Source: Saprospiraceae bacterium (lineage in GTDB: Bacteria; Bacteroidota; Bacteroidia; Chitinophagales; Saprospiraceae). From it: DNA of 60,539 nucleotides. Position numbers and translations under genes: made by a program. Positions 31,201-37,577 of the stretch are shown one piece after another (positions within the stretch are counted from its first letter, which is position 1; every line of letters starts with the position of its first letter). Below the pieces are notes generated by a model that worked only from the letters and a program-made list of their open reading frames with translations, made no database searches and was not told where the DNA came from. Where the stretch lies: assembly GCA_020631135.1 (NCBI GenBank), contig JAHDHU010000002.1, positions 1-60,539 of the forward strand. Reading direction: 5' to 3'.

Positions 31201-34200
31201 CAGAACTCGAATTTATGACAGAGGATTTATCAGATCCTTTCGTCGTGGTCACTTTACAAGTAACGGATGTTTATGGAAATACAGCTATTTGTCAGTCAAC
31301 TGTATTTATTGTTGACGAAATAGATCCGATGGTAATTTGTCAAGATGATATCATAGTTTCTACTGAACCAGGTGTTTGTTATGCGATGGTTCCAAATGTT
31401 ATACCACCAATAGATACAACGGATAACTGTATGGGTATTTCGAATGTGAGACAAGAGCCCTTGCCAGGATTGTTGTTTGGTTCAGAAGTTGGTGATTCGA
31501 TGTTTGTAACCGTAATCGTAGAGGACGAAGCAGGAAATGCGGACAGTTGTCAAGTAAAATTGATAATAGAAGACACAGAGCTTCCTCAATTCACCAATTG
31601 TCCAAGACCTCCTGTAGTCGTTGCCGCAGAAACTGATTTATGTTCCGCTGCTGCGAATTTTTCCGTTCCGACAGGAACTGACAATTGTGGTGCTGTAGAA
31701 ATTACAAGGATTGATGAACATGATTTAGATTCTGGAGATTGGTTCCCTATAGGTACAACCATACTGCAATATCAAATTGAAGATGAATCAGGAAACAAAG
31801 ATACCTGTCACATCAAAGTAATTGTCAATGACCTACAACCACCTTCTTTTGCATGCCCTGATGATGTTGTCCAGGTCAATGATCCTGGTTTCTGTGGTGC
31901 GGTAGTTAAGGATATTTCACCAGAAGAAATTATGGATAACTGCACAGATGAGTTGACTGTCACATTTGCAGTGGATTTGGAAGGAGAAAGAGACAACGGT
32001 GGTGTTATCGATGCATCAGGAGAATATTTTCAAGTAGGTAATAATTTGGTAACCTATTGTTTGGAAGATAGACCATCGCTATTAATTTCGGAGGTTACTC
32101 ATGAAATAGGAGCTGATATTGGCACAAATACAATCCCTAGTTACTTTGATCAAGGATTAGAAGAAGATTATATTGAAATCACCAATGTCGGTCCTTCGAC
32201 AGTGGATGTAAGTTGTTTGGTTATTGAAAAATTAGTTGGATCATCTGGTGGTATAGGATCTTTCACGGTACCATTTAATACACTCATGGCACCAGGGGAT
32301 GTTCTTGTATTACACTTGGGTTCAGGAGTTGATAGTCCAGCAGATCTTTATTTTAATGAAGACATTGGAGGAGCTAACTCAGGAGATCCAGCAGGTTATG
32401 CGATCATGTTTGGTGAATGTGTGATAGATGTTGTTGCGCTGAATGGATTTAATCCGATTGGTTCTGGAGACCTTGTCGTGATCGATGGCAATGATTGGTC
32501 AGGTGCGATCGATAATGATACCGGTACAGCAGGAGTATATCGACCATTCTCTTTTGATGGAAATAATAGCAACGATTGGGAAGTCGTTGATGAAGATCAT
32601 CCTGGTTCAATTGGTAAAGTAAATCAAGACTTTGATGTGTATCCAGATACTGGATTAACTAGCACACTTCAATCTAAATGTGGCACGAAGGTATGTTGTT
32701 CGTTTACAGTCGAAATCTTTGACGTTGAGCCACCAACAATCGAATGTCCAGATGATATATCCATCAATACCAGTGATAATGGGTTGGGTGATTGTTTAAG
32801 TTCTACCTCGTGGAAACATCCAGATATCGATGATAATTGTGCGACTAGTATATATTGTATGACCATTGTAGAACCAGATGGTACGGAAGAAGAAAATTGT
32901 TCGATCGCTCCAGGCGTCACTTTTATTGATGAATTTGAGGTAGGGGAGACTACAATAATTTACGAAGTCGAAGACGAGGCCGGAAATAAAACAACTTGTT
33001 CGTTTGTGATCACAGTTGTTGATGATGAAGATCCGCTGTTTACTTGTCCAGGTGATCTTTTTGTTCAGTTGGAACAAGGACAATGTTTTGCTGATATCTT
33101 TTCTGAGATAAATCTGTTCGAAACGGATAACTGTGGAGAAATGGTCATTCTCAGTACACCTGATATGGATGGTCAGTTTAACCCAGGTGAAAATGAAGTA
33201 ACCATAGTCATAACTGATGAAGCAGGAAATGAGAGAGCTTGTTCATTCATGATCACAGTCGAAGCCTATAATCCTGCAAGCACAGAAATGGCTTGTCAGG
33301 GTACAGTCAATGTTTCCTTAAATGGTGATTGTGAAGCGCTTATTACAGCTGATATGATATTGACCACGATGGATATTGGTTGTATCGATGATATCGAACT
33401 TTCTATTTCGGAGACACATGGTGGAGATCCTATTCCTGGTTCGCCATTGGTAACGAGTCAATATCTAAATCAAAGTCTGATTGTTACGCTCTTTAATCCT
33501 GATACTGGAAACTCTTGTTGGGGTACAATTTATATAGAGGACAAATTAAATCCTGTCATCGAGTGTCCTGATGATATGATTGTTTCCTGTGCAGAAGGTG
33601 TAGATCCAGCAAATATTGGTATGCCCGTGGTCACAAGTTGTGAAGAATCTGTCACCATGGTTTTTGCGGATGAAATCATTGATAATGGATTGTGTGGAGT
33701 TCCTCGTGCGATACATACACGAACTTGGATCGTTACAGATGAGTCAGGAAATACAAGTACATGTTCACACACAATCACCGTTGAGCGTTTGGAGGCAAGT
33801 GCGATTACTTATCCTCAAAATTATGATGATGTCGACAATCCCTCGTTTGATTGTGATGCAGTGGCAGATGATCCGTTGTTGATTCATCCAAATAATACAG
33901 GTCGACCAACAATCAATGGGTCAGATGTTTTAGATGCCGAATACTGTCCGCTTAGTATAAACGTGATAGATGAGATTTTTGATCTCTGTGATGGAAGTTA
34001 TGATATATTAAGAACATGGAGGGTTTACGATCCGTGTAAGCCAGTAGATAAAACTGGACCAGATCCAAACCCGGTTCATAGTATCCAAGTAATTAAAGTG
34101 CGTGATATGACAGCACCTGTTGTTAGTTGCCCTGGAGATATGACGGTAAGTGTAGGGGCTAGTTGTGTAGCGGAAATTGACTTTCCTGCTGCAACCATTG

Positions 34201-37052
34201 AAGAAGCTTGTGGTTCGTCGGATATTCAAATAATAACACCATTTGGTTCTCTAAACACCAATGGTGGTGTGATTGGAAATATTGCTGTGGGTACTTTCAC
34301 AGTTAGATATGTTGCTACAGATGGTTGTGGAAATCAGTCAGAGTGTAGTATGGAAGTTACAGTGGTAGACGAAGTACAACCGGTAGTAGTTTGTAATCCA
34401 GATGTTGTAGTTAGCTTAAATGATACAGGAGTCGCTGAAGTGTACGGCGAAGTCTTTGATGCTGGCACTTCAGACAATTGTACACTGGACAGAATTGAAG
34501 TCAGAAGAATGGATACACCTTGTGGTATCGATGCTGATCTTGAATTTGGAGAAACAGTTACTTTCTGTTGTGCAGATGTAGGGAATGTCGTTCTGGTCCA
34601 AATGCGCGCTTATGATGCCGTAGGCAATTTTAACGATTGTATGATAGAGGTTGAAGTAGATGATAAGCAAGATGCAGAAATCACATGTCCTGCTGATATT
34701 GTGGTGGATTGTGGTTCTACTGATTATAAAGACATCACCCTTACGGGAATGGCAACATTTACGGATAATTGTTCAGGAAATTTGAGCATACCAGATCATA
34801 GTGATGAAGAGTTTATCGATCAATGTGGAAATGGCTACGTACTAAGAACATGGTCTGTCGGTACAGTGAGTTGTGTACAACGAATTGATCTTGTAGATCC
34901 AGAACCATTTTATATCAGCGATACGGATTGTGCAAATGTTGATCCAAATGATGGTATAATTTGGCCATGTGATGTAGAGATTGAAAGTTGCTCAGATATG
35001 CAAGACCCATCCGTTACAGGTGAGGTTCAAGTATTTGATGACAATTGTTCTTTAACTGGAATAGATTACGAAGATCAAGTATTCACCTTTGAAGATGGAG
35101 CTTGTTTTAAAATATTGAGAACGTGGAAAATAATTGATTGGTGTACATATGATGCGAATACATTGGAAGGATATTGGGAATATGATCAAGTCATTAAGAT
35201 CATTAATTCATTGCCACCGACAATCACCTCATGTGATGATTTAGATGTTTGTATTTATAGTGATGCTTGCGAAATTGAAGTGACTGCAACAGGTACAGCA
35301 ACCGATGATTGTACCGATCCAGATGATCTGGGTTATAGTTACCAATTGGATATTGGAAACGATGGTATTTATAATATCAATGGCAACGGAAGTACATTGA
35401 CGCATGTCTTACCTATAGGTTCACATTCTATTTTATGGTCTGTGCAAGATGGTTGTGGAAATGTAGAAACGTGTACACAACAAGTAAATGTAAATGATTG
35501 TAAAGCACCGACTGCATATTGTATAAATGGATTGTCTATTTCTTTAGAATCCGGAACTGGCACGGTATCTATTTGGGCCAATGACTTTGATAATGGCTCT
35601 ACTGATAATTGTACAGATCAAAACGACCTGCATGTATCATTTAGCAGCGATGTCACAGATACATCTGTCACTTTCTCTTGCTCTGATTTGCCGAATGGAC
35701 AAGAGGAATACATTCCGATACAAATGTGGGTGACAGACGCTTATGGAAATCAGTCATTCTGTACAACCAATATCTTGGTTCAAGATGTACATGATGCTTG
35801 TCCTGATGTAGTAATGTTGTTTGCCGAAATCGCAGGTAGGGTAGTTACCGAGGATGACCTCGGAGTAAATGAGGTGGAAATTCAAATGGAAAATATGGAT
35901 TCCGGTGAAGATTACGATATGATGAGTGATACACTCGGAACTTATCATTTTCCTGACCCAATGCCTACGGATATTGCGTATGAGCTTATCCCAACTAAAA
36001 ATGATGATCATACAAATGGATTGTCCGCAATGGATTTATTGGCGATACAAAAACATTTGTTGGAAGTTGAATTATTAGATTCTCCGTATAAACTCATTGC
36101 AGCAGATGTCAATAGTTCTGAAAAAGTGAGTTCTGTAGATTTAATTCAATTACAAAAATTGTTATTGGGAGTTTATAATGAGTTTCCAGATAACAGTTCA
36201 TGGAGATTCGTTAGACAAGGATATGTGTTCCCTGATCCAACTGATCCATGGCCTTTTGAAGAGTACAGATCTATAAATCCGTTGGAGCACAATGAAATGG
36301 AAGAAAATTTCATTGGTGTTAAAATTGGAGATGTAAATGGTTCTGTCGATCCAATTAATCTTAATGATACACAACTCACGAAACGAAACGAGTTGAAACT
36401 GAATGCATTGGATATGGAATTAGAAGCAGGTCAAACTTATTCATTACCACTTCTGCTAAATGGAGATCTTGACTTAAATGCATTACAATTTACCTTACAA
36501 AGTATAGATCCAAACTTAGAGATCTTGGATATTGGTTCCGGAAAAATAGAAATCGAAAATTCGGATTATATCATAAGAGAAGAGCGAGGATTAACGACTT
36601 TGGTTTGGTACAATATCGAATCGGCTAAATTGAAAGAAGCTGATGAGTTGATTTGGATAGAAGTTAAAGCCAATGACAATTTAAAATTGAGTAACTCATT
36701 GATCATAAATTCTGAAATCACTCAAGCGCTTGCAGTGGCAAATCAAACAGAGGAAACGAAGGTTTCTCTAAATTGGATTGAACAAAGCAACACATTCGCG
36801 GTATCGCAAAATATGCCTAATCCTTTTGTGGATAAAACAAGCTTTGAGGTATTTATACCTACGAAGAGTGATTTTGAAATAAAAGTTTTTGATGTGTTGG
36901 GACAGCAAGTATATAATTTGGCGTCCGAAGGTCAAGGTCTGATGAGATTTAGTTTGACTGCCGGGGATCTTGGAAATGCTGCAGGCATGTATAGTCTCGA
37001 GGTAAACTATAGAGATCAAAGTGTAAATCGTAATATCATATTAATCAAATAA
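16236..37052 (+). CDS. Giant HYR-repeat surface protein with LTD, dockerin-like, cohesin-like and T9SS type A sorting domains
   Basis: About 6,938 residues. The start at 16236 gives a signal peptide (core LCVWAIILSILFV, cleavage after SYA, residue 34); the open frame reaches back to 16200. Order: N-terminal Cys-rich domain (35-170); HYR-like domains, one broken by a DUF2341-like segment (about 369-446) and an SprB-type repeat (682-752); then some 55 HYR-like beta domains of 80-100 residues, each with Cys pairs and the motif TATDxCGNT. From about 961 to 4277 they follow a fixed eight-type order, then a four-type order. A lamin-tail-like domain (LLISEVTHEIG, about 5277-5485) interrupts one. Towards the end come a carboxypeptidase-regulatory-like fold, a dockerin-like segment (6592-6646), a cohesin-like domain (6718-6848) and a type A sorting domain (from 6852, MPNPFVDKTSFEV). 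Predicted cell-surface or matrix adhesin exported by T9SS; ligand unknown. Monocistronic, with its own terminator. Confidence 0.85.
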   Translation: MKTPGREAIGLFQKTTLCVWAIILSILFVSESYAHGTQTAYCITNSGKIRVWIEHWHGNISPGNVTNALVSINVTDNSTGLTTNFQSIPDGVVWDTTIGNLPDCKGSMNVLSTCPGRSNVYNDWVYWDFVPPSCFVSLTIEIVEVIGSQSWYFDEACTALYPVNFTDSFIDCVPPQITCPTDQIVEVNATGCGANVTGGFEPTILFDDCTPTPDIILAYTVTGATTASGNGPANIFFNKGVSVVTYSATDAVPSTSTCSFTVTVEDNNGPSLTCPNTLNIECNQSGKGAIIADWLNQVSATDLCGVSMISNNYDPDGFAGVDQSAKFNSYGNNSALTLYGNMAFANVDKSLFYKSMLECSESLEFSIQEMSGSNLFDYLVKLRVEKNKIELEDYNNILFLDSKDRIIPFWIESQNEESIDFWLKIPEILASEKSKFFLKYGNCQGIQFNYDNLFNDEITPATASLAQAKPVVIGYGISNLPFLNDAVQNDDEGTIANKMMDCNCTASQGSQSFAINAIQNAEDDVSFYQYGTPNGASANTGLEMNDAVVLFLYENILTGEISLFILIDAAGGGNGGKGSIDFYCLPASATLDFSDDPGEISGIFPTVTANWGWANCCTDGALIGNVGCNSTFDFYPSFSSGISSMKWVSGSLASPVFTNFNNFSDPVRIQCGSSNPVCCPNANTVNVTDATCPGDNDGSIDLIVDPNGAPYTYAWSTGATTQDVNGLSNGTYTVTVTDTNDCEQEIPVEVGVQNTPSLTCAANQTVMTDSDMVSLVAGDNVIYGVDYNCTNDYTVTCSGCGTYNCDDQGEPISITLTVTDELGNTDQCNIQVTIQNNPPQLTCPDDLDLECNQSGKDAVISDWLSTASSSSPDLNNISNDYNLDGFVFMDDIFETSDIVYHSSGKQSIQTSPRDEYYNLSSFAFADSSPTGSQTVTFIATDNCGNTSTCTATINIIDTTDPVINCPSDLTIECGNPNNDAIITNWLDNVTANDACDLNPIITNNYAASFAGGCDGPTGSRLVRFTATDCDGNSSTCTATITVVDTTPPEFLMKPQDLTVGCINTEGNTPELTAWLAANGGGMAVDDCDPTVTWTRTAGATVDLCGYTFSREYTFTITDNCGNTNTAVATFTVEDTTPPIMNAPVDRSINCNPGSNDASLAIYLASASASDACSLNSDIDISYVLNSHEDLCGGTFIETYIFTATDECGNTATDIFTFQVTDTTPPTWASPPPTLILECNDPDNPTLITEWIDAFEESITDLCDDDQNIIIENNWDGSLVEGCNRNTVIVWTVTDGCGNSRTLSRTIAVRDRINPTFINCPDDFTVNVDVDMCGSVVTFPTPVAYDQCTPQDELVITQINGPASGSTFPVGTTYVRFRVQDGCLRQDLCDFFITVVDSDTPAIACPSNVEACARPGLCFWTSDASVNPITNDNCAGLTIQFELSGATTLSRRNGTAWNRNFNVGTTQVCYWLTDSAGNETTCCFEVIVSDCEDPIISCPSDITNAVCGSTPPASFMATATDNCSSNGDIVISSSLYNTISGCGNSQTEVYLFIATDEAGNTSQCFANFQTIDLVAPVILTAASNGNSDCVSADVDFLAWLNDNGGAEASDACGELNWSYEFVGGAMTGCSGAPSANVVFTVTDECGNTSTTQATFEVDDNTNPTITCPSDITLECGDVLNQSVIELWLNSATGEDNCSDVEISNNFPEGTVLECDESITVIFTATDDCGNTATCSASISMEDTLPPTFTLLPQDITLECGAGDLAESITLNLKTVSGAAYSDQCTSNSDLTVDVVNLSDNAQCGNSSIQEYLVTITDECDNSVQASWFINIDDTIDPELTVPSNLTLECDGLGNQAAIDAWLATASATDDCGSASIERELYNSSNTCGSFENLTYLFTATDECGNESTGLADVIISDTTSPIISCPPNITLNCGDNNNSTLIVNWLDQVSATDNCSNLIFSNNYTGLLPSNCGGSIVVTFVATDDCGNTASCNSTIFMEDMISPDFENCPEDLTINVDVSNCGSNPIFSTPIAVDNCGVTVAQTAGPASGTEFPVGTTTVEFTATDECGNTTTCEFDITVVDSSDPLILCPSNLFDRCITDNSCSLIIEDIAPTLGLENCPGFTITYVVTGATTASGNNDASGTSFNLGTSTVCYTLTDAATNTSTCCFDIQVLDCAPPQISCPTDLIVACDGTGNSTDLTTWLASASANDACSSPITFTNKPYNTISGCGDTNTTVYEFVATDAAGNSAVCYASFMIEDVTNPVITEDAEDLTVECDGANNSNDIQSWLNNFGGTQASDGCGAVSYSHDFSGSLSDACAETGSITVIFTATDDCGNTATSSAVFTIEDTTAPVINCPNSISLECGDPANEAIITNWLATASASDDCSEVVFTNNFETSFTAACGDTGEYSVTFTATDDCGNSSTCEKQITIVDQTNPLFEASPMDLILECSNTNNSNLYNSWLDANGNGVASDNCGEITWSVSVLDAIPSCGQTESIPHLWTITDECGNFSTAISNVITNDNNSPEITAPDILVVECDGLGNTSQLDDWLESVTGSDDCGEVSLSYTLNNTISACGGSLVREYIFTASDACGNESTATSSFTIEDTAAPIITCPSDLELECGNIGNDQLINAWLLSTTWTDTCSDVEITHNYNGTLPADCNGSISITFTATDECGNTATCVSNILMDDTLDPIFINCPEDLTINVDVDECGSNPIFSTPVAEDNCQVSVTQTGGLASGTTFPVGTTTIEFTAEDACGNTAICQFDIIVIDSDVPQVFCPSTTVSQCVDFGQCTWTSDSSIAPTTSFENCDDYNISYTISGSTVSSGNNSATGEILNLGVSTVCYTIEDVSGNSSNCCFDVLVQDCEAPILICPNDLVVECANNNEVQKSNWLNSSVASDNCDLSPSITYELFNSVSACGGGETEYYLITATDLSGNISTCIRSFEVEDNIAPVINSTVADITVECDGNGNIDQLISWLDANGNIANSSVTEFCSDYAWYNNFDQVSFQNNPSCSDDIGFYEVQFWVIDECGNESNRITKRFNIEDSSDPILSVPADLTLQCGNPLNDAILASWLEDITATDLCDLNVSVDIATNVIDQCGETNTTLYTITATDHCGNQIQENRQIVIIDNEAPVVTIQASDLYLECADVSNDDLIDAWESAFGNAVATDNCSDEDLEWSIESQIEIESCGLTTTTSYVFEVEDNCGNVSTTTASVITQDTTNPELVLPENQLEECGNIEVSLTQWQNEATATDECGDVDIDVILWDTQSDCGGTLTEIYLFTATDDCGNSTTGLAHYELEDTASPTIACPSDLLLECGDDDNDQKILAWLNGAIAIDENNCSNVIISHDYPGGLPQPMVCNGGTGLVVTFTATDECGNTATCSAVIRMDDIEVPYFVNCPSNLIVNVDVDQCSTNVVYSTPVALDDCSNNLTINQIAGPLSGTAFPLGSSQITFEAIDACGNRTTCSFQITVIDTDVPSILCPTNDVVKCADSDACVWTPDTDVDPIYNDNCDGFSLLYTVSGATIANSSNTGVNIISEDGVIFNLGTSTVCYTILDDSGNNETCCFDVIVEDCESPQITCSDQIDVACGEEDLSSWFDAIAATATDNCDSNGDLVVDTLLLTDFSSCGNTFERVYLFTVTDLAGNSSTCTATYETDDNIAPLIVTEAQDLTLQCNGGELSITLQAWLNNVGGATASDACSLPLIWSNDFNGDLTGSCGSNGAVMVTFTVSDDCGNTSTTQAIFTIEDTVNPVIVCPEDLILECGNDLNDEIINAWLSQASSEDDCQGTLTVVNDFSMATQSDECGLTGVTTITFTATDACGNSSSCQRTITIIDNTSPQITTAPTDLILVCADDNNPDLIENWANVFGGSAATDDCSDEDLVWSILSTTEFESCGNTGSTLYVFVVEDNCGNTSTTSASVVIVDNDAPTLNLPLDQLEECGNVQVSLEEWRSEVTASDECGEVTTSSILWNSISACGSTYTLEYLFTATDACGNTSTGIATYSTEDTSNPTIACPADLILDCGNPNNDQRIAFWLESASATDAFGCNSIDITYTNPGSLPDIDCSSNAGITVTFTATDACGNEDQCTAMIIVEDNIDPTFVNCPDDLTINVDVDACSSNPIFSTPIAEDNCSVNVEQIANADGEILESGTAFPLGDTEVVFLATDICGNTAICSFVITVEDSDVPIVLCPSNTIEVSTDDGVCSWTSDSQVSTSFSVENCPDQTLEYTITGATVASGNDDAAGEVFNLGLSTVCYTLTDVALNQSMCCFDVFVIDEELPQMTCPDNVILETSDVIFGDCQSELDWVHPTVSDNCDLTDGTLELFVQAPNGTLTGPLTALPGAAVNMSFDLGLTNLTYVLTDANGNVTTCEWTITVEDNEIPEITCPEDLVFEINDDCQYTEITNDLDAITNDNCEVDFVIHDYIFAPSSNTLSGASFNVGNTTVVWTVFDESGNSNTCEFVITVEDNENPEFVNCPQDTVVVGTDVDECSAFVNWSDPIAQDECGVAVEQTLGPNSGDALAPGFYDINYVATDNNGNTSLCEFVIHVQDTQMPIVLCPSNDVVVETDIAECTWISPEGSLTATTALTNCPFVLTWSVTNPDASVTEGSEDVSGYTFGLGTSIVCYDVIEESDPDGNGLMSDQCCFNVIVEDNEKPQVVCPEDASINTSAGGTGDCLANFAWNHPSPEDNCGIAMIFLTINEANGNVVGPIDVVAGNNMIHDFQIGISTVVYDVEDSNGNTSSCLFSIEVSDDENPEVTCADDVTEVADDNCQFVVTDDTLDPVYSDNCGVEFSYHDYIFAPNSSTLAGAKFDFGITEINWTIVDEAGNQSSCSHTVTVIDQSAPVITNCPANTITQDSDGGACEAIVNFSNISAEDNCGGYIELEYMLSGAIAQDWAVGQASGLSYPIGITTVSYRATDQYGNVSDLCEFDIDVVDNMAPTAVCQDIEIGVDFNCMASIVPEDIDFGSTDNCGIASLLISENGTDFYSELEFMTEDLSDPFVVVTLQVTDVYGNTAICQSTVFIVDEIDPMVICQDDIIVSTEPGVCYAMVPNVIPPIDTTDNCMGISNVRQEPLPGLLFGSEVGDSMFVTVIVEDEAGNADSCQVKLIIEDTELPQFTNCPRPPVVVAAETDLCSAAANFSVPTGTDNCGAVEITRIDEHDLDSGDWFPIGTTILQYQIEDESGNKDTCHIKVIVNDLQPPSFACPDDVVQVNDPGFCGAVVKDISPEEIMDNCTDELTVTFAVDLEGERDNGGVIDASGEYFQVGNNLVTYCLEDRPSLLISEVTHEIGADIGTNTIPSYFDQGLEEDYIEITNVGPSTVDVSCLVIEKLVGSSGGIGSFTVPFNTLMAPGDVLVLHLGSGVDSPADLYFNEDIGGANSGDPAGYAIMFGECVIDVVALNGFNPIGSGDLVVIDGNDWSGAIDNDTGTAGVYRPFSFDGNNSNDWEVVDEDHPGSIGKVNQDFDVYPDTGLTSTLQSKCGTKVCCSFTVEIFDVEPPTIECPDDISINTSDNGLGDCLSSTSWKHPDIDDNCATSIYCMTIVEPDGTEEENCSIAPGVTFIDEFEVGETTIIYEVEDEAGNKTTCSFVITVVDDEDPLFTCPGDLFVQLEQGQCFADIFSEINLFETDNCGEMVILSTPDMDGQFNPGENEVTIVITDEAGNERACSFMITVEAYNPASTEMACQGTVNVSLNGDCEALITADMILTTMDIGCIDDIELSISETHGGDPIPGSPLVTSQYLNQSLIVTLFNPDTGNSCWGTIYIEDKLNPVIECPDDMIVSCAEGVDPANIGMPVVTSCEESVTMVFADEIIDNGLCGVPRAIHTRTWIVTDESGNTSTCSHTITVERLEASAITYPQNYDDVDNPSFDCDAVADDPLLIHPNNTGRPTINGSDVLDAEYCPLSINVIDEIFDLCDGSYDILRTWRVYDPCKPVDKTGPDPNPVHSIQVIKVRDMTAPVVSCPGDMTVSVGASCVAEIDFPAATIEEACGSSDIQIITPFGSLNTNGGVIGNIAVGTFTVRYVATDGCGNQSECSMEVTVVDEVQPVVVCNPDVVVSLNDTGVAEVYGEVFDAGTSDNCTLDRIEVRRMDTPCGIDADLEFGETVTFCCADVGNVVLVQMRAYDAVGNFNDCMIEVEVDDKQDAEITCPADIVVDCGSTDYKDITLTGMATFTDNCSGNLSIPDHSDEEFIDQCGNGYVLRTWSVGTVSCVQRIDLVDPEPFYISDTDCANVDPNDGIIWPCDVEIESCSDMQDPSVTGEVQVFDDNCSLTGIDYEDQVFTFEDGACFKILRTWKIIDWCTYDANTLEGYWEYDQVIKIINSLPPTITSCDDLDVCIYSDACEIEVTATGTATDDCTDPDDLGYSYQLDIGNDGIYNINGNGSTLTHVLPIGSHSILWSVQDGCGNVETCTQQVNVNDCKAPTAYCINGLSISLESGTGTVSIWANDFDNGSTDNCTDQNDLHVSFSSDVTDTSVTFSCSDLPNGQEEYIPIQMWVTDAYGNQSFCTTNILVQDVHDACPDVVMLFAEIAGRVVTEDDLGVNEVEIQMENMDSGEDYDMMSDTLGTYHFPDPMPTDIAYELIPTKNDDHTNGLSAMDLLAIQKHLLEVELLDSPYKLIAADVNSSEKVSSVDLIQLQKLLLGVYNEFPDNSSWRFVRQGYVFPDPTDPWPFEEYRSINPLEHNEMEENFIGVKIGDVNGSVDPINLNDTQLTKRNELKLNALDMELEAGQTYSLPLLLNGDLDLNALQFTLQSIDPNLEILDIGSGKIEIENSDYIIREERGLTTLVWYNIESAKLKEADELIWIEVKANDNLKLSNSLIINSEITQALAVANQTEETKVSLNWIEQSNTFAVSQNMPNPFVDKTSFEVFIPTKSDFEIKVFDVLGQQVYNLASEGQGLMRFSLTAGDLGNAAGMYSLEVNYRDQSVNRNIILIK
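19116..29066 (+). repeat. Higher-order repeat: eight-domain HYR block (A-H) in register
   Basis: Inside the giant gene, domains follow the order E-F-G-H, then A-B-C-D-E-F-G-H four times, then A-B. A-domain starts (core xNVDV....C....F.TPV) lie near 20176, 22241, 24311, 26413 and 28533, a period of 2,065-2,120 bp. Type B is marked by VCYxLTD...CCFDVxVxD, type C by SxCGxxxTxxYLxxATD, F by an x-x-W-S core and a missing CP start, and H by NNYxGxLP. Boundaries are approximate to about 10 bp. Confidence 0.8.
28533..33265 (+). repeat. Second higher-order repeat: four-domain block A-B-I-J
   Basis: After the eight-domain region the order becomes A-B-I-J. A starts near 28533, 29641 and, after a partial A7 near 30766 and two other domains, again near 31585. 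Type I carries GDCxxxxxWxHP and Type J carries DNCxVxFxxHDYIFAPxSxTL (J1 and J2). The third copy has a lamin-tail-like domain inserted in its B domain (32065-32690). Confidence 0.7.
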
Positions 37053-37070
37053 ACTTTTAATTGTAGTTTT

Positions 37071-37111
37071 AAAAGGCTTGACGAAGTGTGTTCGTTGAGC
37101 CTTTTTTTTTT
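37071..37111 (+). terminator. Rho-independent terminator of the giant HYR gene
   Basis: A 13-bp stem (37073-37085 with 37091-37103, two G-T pairs), 5-nt loop GTGTG and a run of ten T, 20 bp after the stop codon. Confidence 0.92.
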
Positions 37112-37124
37112 GAACAAATACCAA

Positions 37125-37132
37125 TACTTTTG
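37125..37132 (+). promoter_or_regulatory. Putative -7 element (TACTTTTG) for the Fur-family gene
   Basis: Exact TAnnTTTG match 13 nt before the ATG at 37146, just after the upstream terminator's T-run. Predicted leader about 9 nt. Confidence 0.45.
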
Positions 37133-37145
37133 TTTTTATCCATAT

Positions 37146-37562
37146 ATGGAATCTACTGCAAAAGATACACTCCGAAATCACGGTCTGCGACCTACTCCAA
37201 TAAGAGAAAAGGTTTGGGAGCTTTTTAATAATGCTTCCAAAGCCTTGCCAAACAAAGAATTGGAAATGCAGTTCGAAAATATTGATCGAATAACACTTTA
37301 TCGAACTTTAAAAGCATTCGAAGAAAAAGGTTTAATCCACAAAATCGATGATGGTACTGGTGTTCCCAAATATGCATCATGTCACGACGACTGTGCGGAT
37401 GGTCATCATCAGCACGAACATGTACATTTCCATTGCCTTAATTGCCTTTCAACCACCTGTTTGGAAGATGTACAATTTCCTAAAATTGATATACCTCCTG
37501 GATATCTAACAGAGAATACCTCTATTGTCGTAAATGGAAGATGCGCCAATTGCCAAAACTAA
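37146..37562 (+). CDS. Fur-family metalloregulator, probably Zur-like
   Basis: A 138-residue repressor. The start at 37146 is preferred because the longer frame from 37086 begins inside the upstream terminator and adds 20 unconserved residues. The winged helix spans about 5-75 (LRPTPIREKVWELF, DRITLYRTLKAFEEKGLIHKI). A His-rich regulatory metal region follows (HHQHEHVHFH, 87-96), then the structural zinc cysteines in two CxxC pairs (Cys97/Cys100, Cys133/Cys136). Fur proteins bind short palindromes as dimers when metal-loaded. The next gene is a MerC-like membrane protein whose promoter contains a perfect palindrome, so this repressor likely controls it. Zinc rather than iron is inferred from the His-rich loop and neighbours, not proven. 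Confidence 0.85.
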   Translation: MESTAKDTLRNHGLRPTPIREKVWELFNNASKALPNKELEMQFENIDRITLYRTLKAFEEKGLIHKIDDGTGVPKYASCHDDCADGHHQHEHVHFHCLNCLSTTCLEDVQFPKIDIPPGYLTENTSIVVNGRCANCQN

Positions 37563-37577
37563 AATCATAATCATACT

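Noticed and set aside
16490-36379. Many minus-strand open frames of 60-115 codons inside the giant gene
   Set aside because: They recur with the HYR repeat period, are rich in Ser/Val/Thr from reversed GAT/ACA/TGT codons, and have no start or promoter signals. They are antisense artefacts.
16236-37052. Repeats in the giant gene mistaken for a CRISPR array or satellite DNA
   Set aside because: The repeats are degenerate at DNA level, in frame, and encode HYR domains; there are no short identical repeats with unique spacers.
37086-37145. Longer start of the Fur-family gene at 37086
   Set aside because: It begins inside the upstream terminator hairpin and lies before the -7 element.
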